Assembly: GCA_938014915.1 (NCBI GenBank)
Contig: CALLQQ010000102.1
Coordinates: 1-11,804, forward strand
From: an uncultured Clostridia bacterium
GTDB lineage: Bacteria; Bacillota; Clostridia; Oscillospirales; Ruminococcaceae
Reading direction: 5' to 3'
Length of the DNA: 11,804 nt
In this document: in pieces, positions 6,369 to 11,804 of the stretch
How the letters are laid out: the number at the start of each line of letters is the position of its first letter
Position numbering within the stretch: the stretch's first letter is position 1
The notes under the pieces: generated by a model
Seen by the model: only the letters and a program-made list of their open reading frames with translations
Databases searched by the model: none
Told to the model about the DNA's origin: nothing
Translations under genes and position numbers: made by a program

Positions 6369-7373
6369 TCAAGAATTGCTCTCACTTGCCCATTCATTCA
6401 ATAAATTCGTTGTAATTTCAGCAATTTTCAGTGATCGCTCCCACGATGCAATATCGCTCTGCTTCTTACCATCTTTAATACATTTAATAACTTCATTCAA
6501 TTCGTAGACAAATCCATTCGGATGCTCAAAGCGATATTCTTCAACTATATCGCCGACTTCTACCCTTATTAAATGGCTGTCTTGGAATGGTCGGTTCATA
6601 ATGACGCATCCTTTTGTACCATAGATAGTTAACTTCCCATTACCGAAATACGTTCCACCACAACGCATTGATGCTGTAATGCCGTTGCTGAATCGTGCCG
6701 CCAAAACATCGGTAATATCAATACCATTTGAATTAAGTTCAGCAACACCTTTCACAATATCGGGATATGATTCGGCAAAAAAACATGACATCCATAGATT
6801 ATACACGCCTAAATCATAAAGAACTCCGCCGCCAAGTTCTTTACTAAACATTCTGTCGCTATCTCCACCTAAATTGTTGTAGTTAATGCAACTGTCAATT
6901 TGTTTAATATCGCCGATTTTACCCGATTGGGCGATCTCCTTTGCTTTAATAGTTGAGGGCAAAAATATAGACCACATTGCCTCCATAACAAAAACACCAC
7001 GTCGGCTAGCTCGTTCGAATATATCCTTTGTTTGGTCATACGATAAGGTAAATGGCTTTTCACATAGAACGTGCTTCCCATTTTCGATGCTTACAATCAT
7101 ATTCTCGTAATGAGCATTATTTGTAGTGCCAATATAGATAACATCGACATCGCTTTTTGCCAGATCTTCATAGCTGCCGTAAAAATTCTTAATTGCAAAT
7201 TCTTCAGCGAATTTCTTTGCCCGCTCCGTGCTTTTAGATGCAACACCGACAAGTTTTGCTCCTTCAGTGCGCAGTACTGCATCGGCAAATTTTCTTGATA
7301 TTCGCCCAGGACCCATTATTCCAAATTTCATTACTATCGGAACATTATAGAATTTCCATTGCTGATGGTTCAA
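6369..7373 (-). CDS. Gfo/Idh/MocA-family NAD(P)-dependent oxidoreductase
   Basis: Cytoplasmic dehydrogenase of the glucose-fructose oxidoreductase/inositol dehydrogenase family, nearest in style to the dihydrodiol-dehydrogenase-like branch. The Rossmann fold opens with FGIMGPGRIS (residues 17-26), then strand VDVIYIGTTNNAHYE. The catalytic Lys106 is in CEKPF (104-108). DLGVY (187-191) is the second active-site motif, followed by the C-terminal sheet domain. With 334 residues it is full length. The TTG start at 7373 has a ribosome site (AAGGA, 8 bases away) within GGGAGGGAAGGA. The ATG at 7331 (MKFGIMG) is more typical of the family but has no ribosome site, so the start is uncertain. It ends 149 bases before the GH94 start, and a sugar substrate is plausible from that neighbour only. 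A weak AT-rich hairpin (6333-6365) follows the stop. Confidence 0.9.
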   Translation of the reverse strand: MNHQQWKFYNVPIVMKFGIMGPGRISRKFADAVLRTEGAKLVGVASKSTERAKKFAEEFAIKNFYGSYEDLAKSDVDVIYIGTTNNAHYENMIVSIENGKHVLCEKPFTLSYDQTKDIFERASRRGVFVMEAMWSIFLPSTIKAKEIAQSGKIGDIKQIDSCINYNNLGGDSDRMFSKELGGGVLYDLGVYNLWMSCFFAESYPDIVKGVAELNSNGIDITDVLAARFSNGITASMRCGGTYFGNGKLTIYGTKGCVIMNRPFQDSHLIRVEVGDIVEEYRFEHPNGFVYELNEVIKCIKDGKKQSDIASWERSLKIAEITTNLLNEWASESNS

Positions 7374-7447
7374 TTCTTCGTTCCTTCCCTCCCTTTATTT
7401 TAATAAAATCTTGCGTTTTCATATTGTTTTTATAGCGATTTTAGTAT

Positions 7448-7476
7448 ATTGTACCACAATGCTATGTACGATGCAA
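7448..7476 (-). promoter_or_regulatory. Oxidoreductase promoter with an overlapping cre-like site
   Basis: On the minus strand, TTGCAT (7471-7476), 17 bases, then TACAAT (7448-7453) preceded by TGG, an extended -10. On the plus strand, ATGCAAACGATTTCT (7471-7485) matches the relaxed catabolite-response consensus WTGNAANCGNWNNCW at every fixed base, but misses two in the stricter TGWNANCGNTNWCA. It covers the -35, so binding would block the polymerase. Confidence 0.65.
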
Positions 7477-7553
7477 ACGATTTCTAGTTAAATTATCAGA
7501 AGAATTATAATGGGGTAGAGATGCAAATCCCTTTATAAATAGTTTAAGGCAAT

Positions 7554-7582
7554 TTGACATAATAAAGCAATATTGATATACT
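7554..7582 (+). promoter_or_regulatory. Promoter of the membrane-anchored protein gene
   Basis: TTGACA (7554-7559), 17 bases, then TATACT (7577-7582), the same hexamers as the ppa promoter. It fires away from the oxidoreductase promoter; the two -35 elements are about 80 bases apart. Confidence 0.8.
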
Positions 7583-7637
7583 AAATCTATATTAGTCTTG
7601 AACGTAGATTCCTAATTATACGATTGGTTGTGATAAA

Positions 7638-8327
7638 ATGAACGTAAAAAAGAGAAAGATATACAGTAGGTTAGTAATAATTGCCATTGTGCTTGTGATA
7701 CTGATACCTTTATTTATATTTGCAGGTAGTATTCTATGGTTTCCGCCGAAGAATCTCGGTATGAGTTACGAAAAAACAGATATTGAGGCAGCAAAAGATA
7801 GTTTAGGAATTGAAATAATTCGTAATGGCTCCATCGGTGATGAGCTTGTTTGGGAATTTTCCGATTATGAGCATAAGGAAGTAGAGATTACACCGCAAGA
7901 ATTGACTGCTCTTATAAATGAGATAAAGCCCGATACTTTTTATTTAGAAGATATGCAGGTGAGAATTGCCGATAATCAAATTCAGCTGAGCGCAAAGGCG
8001 AACCTTGACAATTTAAATGACACTGTCCTAGCTAATGCACGGCAAATGAGCCCCATTCCACTCCCGTCTAAAGTGAATTTTTATACAGAAGCGGCATTTT
8101 CGATTAAAGATAAAAACATTACCGTAAATCCGCAGGAAGTTAGCATTGGAATGTTAGATATAACATCGGAAATTAATAAGGAACTTGCCGAAACTGAAGT
8201 ATCTAACTATATCAAAAGATACATTGACAAGGTGCCAGAGATGGAGGTCAAAGATCTATATATTTCCGATGGAAATTTTTACCTAGATGCATATATTCCC
8301 ACAAAAGTCATCGGAAACCCTAAATAA
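7638..8327 (+). CDS. Membrane-anchored protein of unknown function
   Basis: I do not recognise this 229-residue protein. A basic N-terminus (KKRKIYSR) is followed by one strong hydrophobic helix (about 11-31), so it is anchored with the remaining 195 residues outside the membrane, or is an uncleaved signal. The outer part alternates short strands with polar turns and contains ELTALINEIKPDTFYLEDMQVRIADNQIQLSAKANL and a final YISDGNFYLDAYIPTKV. This pattern of a helix, then pairs of strands, resembles lipid-binding or YpmS-like anchored proteins, but only in outline. There is no cysteine for a lipobox. The ribosome site before the ATG is poor. It has its own promoter and no clear terminator before the next gene, so some read-through is possible. 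Confidence 0.8.
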   Translation: MNVKKRKIYSRLVIIAIVLVILIPLFIFAGSILWFPPKNLGMSYEKTDIEAAKDSLGIEIIRNGSIGDELVWEFSDYEHKEVEITPQELTALINEIKPDTFYLEDMQVRIADNQIQLSAKANLDNLNDTVLANARQMSPIPLPSKVNFYTEAAFSIKDKNITVNPQEVSIGMLDITSEINKELAETEVSNYIKRYIDKVPEMEVKDLYISDGNFYLDAYIPTKVIGNPK

Positions 8328-8372
8328 CACTAATCTTTCTTGTAAACTTAACTAAATTCCAATATTTTGTTA

Positions 8373-8401
8373 TTTACTTTTCTGTTATAAAAGTGTAATA
8401 T
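8373..8401 (+). promoter_or_regulatory. Probable promoter of the phospholipase C-domain gene
   Basis: TTTACT (8373-8378), 17 bases, then TAATAT (8396-8401), in the 99-base gap. Both hexamers deviate from consensus, so this is a moderate call; the transcript would start about 20 bases before the TTG codon. Confidence 0.5.
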
Positions 8402-8426
8402 ATATACAGAAAGGGAGGATGGGGAG

Positions 8427-8984
8427 TTGAATATATTTTCGCACTTCAGTATAGGAATGCATTTTTCAAGATATTTAAAAAAAGAAATTGGTATTCCTAT
8501 TGGTAGATATAGATTTATTTTTGGTAATTTAAAGCCGGATATAAGTGGAGAACTTTTATATAAACCGCATACATCATCGGCAATGTTTGCTGAGAAAATT
8601 GCAGAAATAGAGGAATACGCAAATAGAATTTGCGACCAAAAGCAAAGCAAAATCGACAATGTGCTACTCGGCGAATTCTGCCACTATATTAGTGATTTCT
8701 TCTGTCTTGCACATAACGATGCCTTTGATAAGAAGCGCCATCATCTAAAATATGAATGGCGATTGAATGCAAAACTGCGTAAAACTGCATTACCAACATC
8801 ATCTTTGCAAAGAGCTAGTTCGGTCAGCGAATTAATTGCGCAAATCAGGAAGAAACATTTACAGTATCTAAATAGCAGTCATAGTGAATCTAACGATATT
8901 TATTATATAGTTAATATGTGCCTCTATCTCTTAAATTCTCTTATCTACCTCTTAAAAAGAGAAAAACATTTATTGGCAGCATAG
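8427..8984 (+). CDS. Zinc-dependent phospholipase C-domain protein
   Basis: Small protein of the Zn_dep_PLC family, a helical fold binding metal through His, Asp and Glu. Family hydrolases act on phospholipids, but many clostridial short members are uncharacterised. In 185 residues the expected ligands are in order: His6 and His12 near the start (SHFSIGMHF), Asp38 (GNLKPDIS), His86 with Asp90 in GEFCHYISDFF, His96 (LAHND), then His105/His106 and Glu110 in HHLKYE. There is no signal peptide, so it should be cytoplasmic, unlike secreted toxins of the family. The TTG start is chosen because AAGGGAGG (8411-8418) is 8 bases away and the nearby ATG at 8419 is out of frame. The substrate is unknown. 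Confidence 0.8.
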   Translation: MNIFSHFSIGMHFSRYLKKEIGIPIGRYRFIFGNLKPDISGELLYKPHTSSAMFAEKIAEIEEYANRICDQKQSKIDNVLLGEFCHYISDFFCLAHNDAFDKKRHHLKYEWRLNAKLRKTALPTSSLQRASSVSELIAQIRKKHLQYLNSSHSESNDIYYIVNMCLYLLNSLIYLLKREKHLLAA

Positions 8985-9008
8985 AACGATTAAACGCATA
9001 GAACGATT
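8979..9008 (+). repeat. Tandem duplication of a 13-base motif at the gene end
   Basis: GCATAGAACGATT occurs at 8979-8991 and again at 8996-9008, 17 bases apart. The first copy contains the TAG stop of the phospholipase-domain gene; the second forms the left arm and loop of the terminator hairpin. Confidence 0.8.
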
Positions 9009-9023
9009 TCTATGCGTTTTTTT
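8992..9023 (+). terminator. Rho-independent terminator
   Basis: AAACGCATAGAA (8992-9003), loop CGAT, then TTCTATGCGTTT (9008-9019): a perfect 12-base stem running into seven T's (9017-9023). It closes the phospholipase-domain gene. Confidence 0.92.
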
Positions 9024-9079
9024 ATGATAATTTTAAATTTGTGGTGAAACTTTCTACACCTTAAAACAATAAAATTGGT

Positions 9080-9105
9080 TATACTAAAATTAGTGCGATA
9101 GCACT
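9080..9105 (+). promoter_or_regulatory. -10 element and 5' hairpin of the surface-protein gene
   Basis: TATACT at 9080-9085 is a good -10, but no convincing -35 lies 16-18 bases upstream. Starting near 9092, AGTGC (9092-9096) pairs with GCACT (9101-9105) around GATA, so the mRNA would begin with a short hairpin, a form that can protect transcripts from decay. Confidence 0.45.
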
Positions 9106-9164
9106 TAAAAAATGTTGGATAATAGCATGACAAAAGATGATGACACATGATTTAGGAGGATAAA

Positions 9165-9857
9165 ATGAAAATTAAAAAGATACTTGCAGGGTTGCTAGCA
9201 TCAGCATTTGCCCTATCGGCAACTATTTTATCAGCAAGCGCAGAGGAAAAGGAACTAACTGCTTATGCTGTTTTCGGTATGGGTGAAGGTTGGGAATCCC
9301 AATATTGGGGACCTGGCAATGAGGACAATACCTTTGAAGAATCGGAGATTAGCAGCACTAAAATTAAGGAAGATGGAATGCACGACGTTGTTCTTGACCT
9401 AAATTTAGGCGGCTTCGAAGATGCTGATTTCGATAAAATATGGGTTATAAAAGCCAAATTTGAAGGACTTTCAGAGGGCGACAACGTGACCGTTGCACTT
9501 AAAAAGGTAATGCTTGATGACAAGGAACTTGACATCACAATACCGTCCGACTTTGGCGATACAGGTAAGCCCGAATTAACTTACGAAACGCTTGAAGAAA
9601 ACACAGAATATAACGTTTATAACGAATGGGCGGCGAAGTTAATCGACGTATCGAATGGTGACGATTGGAGGAACGCTTCCAAATTAACAATGTCATTTGA
9701 AGTAAAGGGATTGAAGGCAGATAACAACAACGATGTACCTTCAGCCACGGATAATGATACAACGAACCCGACAACTGGAATACCTGCATCGAGTGCTGGT
9801 ATCGTAACACTTATTGCGGCAACACTTGCAGCAGGAACATTATTTAAAAAGAAATAA
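9165..9857 (+). CDS. Secreted surface protein with an NPTTG sorting-like C-terminus
   Basis: Exported protein of unknown function. It has a perfect AGGAGG (9154-9159) before the ATG. A signal peptide covers residues 1-26: basic MKIKK, a hydrophobic core, and a likely cut after SASA before EEKE. The mature domain (about 28-185) is acidic and rich in short strands, with five tryptophans (43, 48, 92, 155, 168), and could be a beta-sandwich such as a carbohydrate-binding module, but I do not recognise it. A low-complexity linker (186-200; N, D, T) leads to NPTTG (201-205), a hydrophobic stretch (about 211-226) and the final KKK. That is the layout of a sortase wall-anchor signal with NPxTG in place of LPxTG, a variant seen in clostridial surface proteins. 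The gene is monocistronic. Confidence 0.85.
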   Translation: MKIKKILAGLLASAFALSATILSASAEEKELTAYAVFGMGEGWESQYWGPGNEDNTFEESEISSTKIKEDGMHDVVLDLNLGGFEDADFDKIWVIKAKFEGLSEGDNVTVALKKVMLDDKELDITIPSDFGDTGKPELTYETLEENTEYNVYNEWAAKLIDVSNGDDWRNASKLTMSFEVKGLKADNNNDVPSATDNDTTNPTTGIPASSAGIVTLIAATLAAGTLFKKK

Positions 9858-9876
9858 CTAATCTTTTAATGTAAGT

Positions 9877-9908
9877 AAGATAGCGGTGGGATTCCACCGC
9901 TATCTTTT
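9877..9908 (+). terminator. Rho-independent terminator
   Basis: AAGATAGCGGTGG (9877-9889), loop GATT, then CCACCGCTATCTT (9894-9906): a perfect 13-base GC-containing stem with T's at 9905-9908. It closes the surface-protein gene. Confidence 0.92.
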
Positions 9909-9930
9909 GCTAAACTTTACCTCATGTTAC

Positions 9931-9959
9931 TTGACTTTATTTTGACAACAATGTATAAT
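9931..9959 (+). promoter_or_regulatory. Promoter of the ABC exporter operon
   Basis: TTGACT (9931-9936), 17 bases, then a perfect TATAAT (9954-9959). It is the strongest promoter in this part of the window; the transcript would start near 9966. A second TTGACA (9942-9947) is too close to the -10 to serve. Confidence 0.8.
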
Positions 9960-9968
9960 ACAGCTTGC

Positions 9969-9993
9969 AAATAGTCTAAAAAGTGGACTATTT
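9969..9993. repeat. Inverted repeat at the transcript start, probable operator
   Basis: AAATAGTC (9969-9976) and GACTATTT (9986-9993) are perfect reverse complements around 9 bases. It begins just after the predicted transcript start. Its size and place suit a MarR-type dimer site, in keeping with the remnant that follows. A leader hairpin running into TTTT (9991-9994) is the alternative. Confidence 0.55.
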
Positions 9994-9996
9994 TAA

Positions 9997-10068
9997 CTGG
10001 TAGAATATCTTGGCGATATGGATGCAAAGGGCACAATACGTAAAATAAAGAGCGGACGATTTTTCTAA
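9997..10068 (+). pseudogene. Possible C-terminal remnant of a MarR-family regulator
   Basis: The frame after the TAA at 9994-9996 reads LVEYLGDMDAKGTIRKI, followed by KSGRFF and a TAA at 10066-10068. It resembles the last helix of MarR-type regulators that sit directly before ABC exporter genes (pattern YLGEEDxxxxIRI). It ends 20 bases before the exporter ATG, the usual place for such a gene. There is no start codon with a ribosome site; the in-frame ATG at 10018 would give only 16 residues. The rest of the gene, including the winged helix, is absent: the promoter and inverted repeat lie where it should be. My reading is a deletion that kept the promoter, operator and tail. The similarity is from memory of the family, and 23 codons is short, so chance is possible. 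Confidence 0.42.
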
Positions 10069-10088
10069 AAATGAGGAGAAATTATTAA

Positions 10089-11804
10089 ATGAGTAAATTA
10101 GGTAAATATTATAGACCATATGTATTGCACATAATAGCTCTGATTTTTCTGGTCGGAGTACAAGTATTTGCTGATTTAACTTTGCCAACATATATGGCGA
10201 AAATAGTTGATGACGGTGTAATGAAACAAAATATCAATAATGTATTGATTAATGGTGCGCTGATGCTTGGAGTAACAATTATCGGCGTATTTGCTGTAAT
10301 ATTAATCAGTTTAATTTCTTCACGTATGTCGGCTGCTATTTCTAAAAATATGAGGACTGATATTTTTTCAAAAGTCGAGTCCTTCTCTCTTAGCGAGTTT
10401 GATAAGTTTTCGACGGCGTCGCTAATTACACGCTCTACTAACGATATTCAGCATGTTCAAATGTTCACGATGATGTTCTTCCGCTTTATTATTTCCGCCC
10501 CGATCATGGTCATCGGCGGACTATATAAGGCGATCACAACTAATATTGGACTATCGTGGATATTTGCAGTTGCGATTCCGCTAGTATTCATACTTATCCT
10601 TGTTGTAATGTTTAAATTAATGCCGACGTTCTTCAATTTGCAAAAGTTGCTTGATAGGCTGAATTTAGTATCAAGGGAACAGCTAACGGGTATTCGTGTA
10701 ATTCGTTCGCTCAATACCGAGGAACATGAGATGCAACGATTCGAAAAGGCGAATAAAGACTTAACGGGTAGGAATATCTTCGTTAATCGTGTAATGGCAG
10801 TATTGCATCCGGCAATGCAGCTTGTAATGAATTTCATGACTGTTATTATAATCTGGCTAGGCGCTAAAATGGTCGATGCGGGGGAACTTAGAATCGGCGA
10901 TATTTCCGCCTATACGCAATATGCAATGATTGTAATGTTCGGCTTTATGATGTTTACTTTCATCTTTATTATGATACCACGCGCAATTGTATCAGCACGC
11001 AGAATATCTGAAGTACTGGACGAAACGCCGACAATAATTGATCCTGATAATCCTAGCAAACCAAATACAAATGATGGCGGTATAGTTTTTTCAGACGTAT
11101 CCTTTGCATACGGCGATGCAGACGAATCGGTACTATCCAATATAACATTCCATGCTAAAAAAGGCGAAACTACTGCTATTATTGGCAGTACAGGCTGTGG
11201 GAAGTCAACTTTAATTAATTTAATACCACGATTCTATGATGTAACAAAGGGAGAAGTTCTAGTAGACGGTGTGAACGTCAAGAACTATTCACAAAAAGAA
11301 CTCCGTGATAAAATCGGATACGTGCCGCAAAGAGGAATGTTATTTAGCGGTACAATTGAAAGCAACCTAAGGGTGGGTAACAGTAATGCAACGGAGCAAG
11401 ATATAAAAGAGGCGCTAAAGATAGCGCAAGCGGATTTCGTCTATACGGAAATGGAAGACGGCATTAATACTGAAATTGCTCAGGGCGGGCAGAATGTATC
11501 GGGCGGGCAAAAGCAGCGGCTCTCAATAGCTAGAGCACTTATTAAGAAGCCTGATATATATATCTTCGATGATAGCTTTTCTGCACTTGATTTTAAGACG
11601 GATTCAATGCTTCGTAAAGCCTTGTCGGAAAATATTAAAGATGCCACAATAATAATCGTTGCACAGAGGATTAACACAATCATAGATGCAAATCAGATTA
11701 TCGTGCTGGACGAAGGGAATGTCATGGGCATCGGCACGCATGGTGAGTTGCTAAAAGAATGTGAAACCTATCGAGAAATTGCCCTATCGCAACTTTCGGA
11801 GGAG
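10089..11804 (+). CDS. ABC exporter half-transporter with a degenerate nucleotide site (3' end beyond window)
   Basis: Membrane-spanning ATPase subunit that exports drugs, peptides or lipids. The frame is open to the last base (572 codons) and is probably near its end. AGGAG at 10074-10078 precedes the ATG. The membrane domain (about 1-300) begins KYYRPYVLHIIALIFLVGVQ and has about six helices; the nucleotide domain covers about 330-572. Motifs are Walker A GSTGCGKST (366-374, Lys372), Q loop VPQRGMLF, signature VSGGQ (470-474) and Walker B IYIFDD (Asp494). The next residue, normally the catalytic Glu, is Asp495, and the switch His is Gln526 (VAQRINT). This pair of changes is typical of the degenerate half of heterodimeric exporters such as TM287/288 and BmrCD, so a partner with an intact Glu should follow downstream. 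The substrate is unknown. Confidence 0.92.
   Translation, partial: MSKLGKYYRPYVLHIIALIFLVGVQVFADLTLPTYMAKIVDDGVMKQNINNVLINGALMLGVTIIGVFAVILISLISSRMSAAISKNMRTDIFSKVESFSLSEFDKFSTASLITRSTNDIQHVQMFTMMFFRFIISAPIMVIGGLYKAITTNIGLSWIFAVAIPLVFILILVVMFKLMPTFFNLQKLLDRLNLVSREQLTGIRVIRSLNTEEHEMQRFEKANKDLTGRNIFVNRVMAVLHPAMQLVMNFMTVIIIWLGAKMVDAGELRIGDISAYTQYAMIVMFGFMMFTFIFIMIPRAIVSARRISEVLDETPTIIDPDNPSKPNTNDGGIVFSDVSFAYGDADESVLSNITFHAKKGETTAIIGSTGCGKSTLINLIPRFYDVTKGEVLVDGVNVKNYSQKELRDKIGYVPQRGMLFSGTIESNLRVGNSNATEQDIKEALKIAQADFVYTEMEDGINTEIAQGGQNVSGGQKQRLSIARALIKKPDIYIFDDSFSALDFKTDSMLRKALSENIKDATIIIVAQRINTIIDANQIIVLDEGNVMGIGTHGELLKECETYREIALSQLSEE

Noticed and set aside
9112..9150. 12-codon open frame (MLDNSMTKDDDT) before the surface-protein gene
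   Set aside because: No ribosome site and no family resemblance; it is most likely chance within the leader.
9263..9810. Two 91-codon minus-strand frames across the surface-protein gene
   Set aside because: They are antisense shadows of a gene with a signal peptide, sorting signal and good ribosome site.
10457..11683. Several long minus-strand open frames (10457-10837, 10910-11140, 11480-11683)
   Set aside because: They are antisense to the ABC exporter, whose motifs are clear, have no ribosome sites and give low-complexity proteins.
1..11804. CRISPR array, tRNA, rRNA or insertion sequence
   Set aside because: No regularly spaced repeats, cloverleaf-like segments, rRNA motifs or transposase genes with terminal repeats were seen.

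Overview
The window is AT-rich, with strong AGGAGG-type ribosome sites, TTGACA-N17-TATAAT-type promoters, TTG starts, an agr-type peptide signalling locus and a sortase-like NPxTG surface protein. This points to a low-GC Gram-positive anaerobe of the Clostridia (gut or rumen type, Lachnospiraceae/Ruminococcaceae-like). That placement is inferred from gene content and style, not from a marker gene.

Region 1 (1-3060) is a whole agr-type quorum-sensing cassette in the order response regulator, sensor kinase, pro-peptide, processing protease (A-C-D-B). The regulator is cut by the left window edge. The 51-residue pro-peptide gene (2128-2283) and the AgrB gene are 2 bases apart. They sit behind a promoter carrying a 20-base-spaced direct repeat that looks like a LytTR-regulator binding site, plus a perfect palindrome. 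A terminator at 3021-3058 closes the cassette. The expected circuit is: AgrB trims AgrD into a cyclic peptide around Cys32, AgrC senses it, AgrA is phosphorylated, and agrDB is activated.

Region 2 (3061-3790) is a family I inorganic pyrophosphatase gene with its own strong promoter and a bidirectional terminator shared with the convergent gene that follows.

Region 3 (3802-7476, minus strand) holds a GH94 cellobiose-phosphorylase-type enzyme and a Gfo/Idh/MocA sugar-type oxidoreductase. Each has its own extended -10 promoter and a cre-like (CcpA/LacI-family) site, suggesting cytoplasmic beta-glucan disaccharide use under carbon control.

Region 4 (7554-9908, plus strand) contains three separately promoted genes: a membrane-anchored protein of unknown function, a zinc-dependent phospholipase C-domain protein, and a secreted protein with a C-terminal wall-sorting-like signal. 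The last two each end in a clear terminator.

Region 5 (9931-11804) starts with a strong promoter and an inverted repeat. A short C-terminal remnant resembling a MarR-family regulator comes next. It is followed by an ABC exporter half-transporter whose nucleotide site is degenerate (Asp for the catalytic Glu, Gln for the switch His), so a partner subunit is expected just beyond the right edge. This gene runs off the window.
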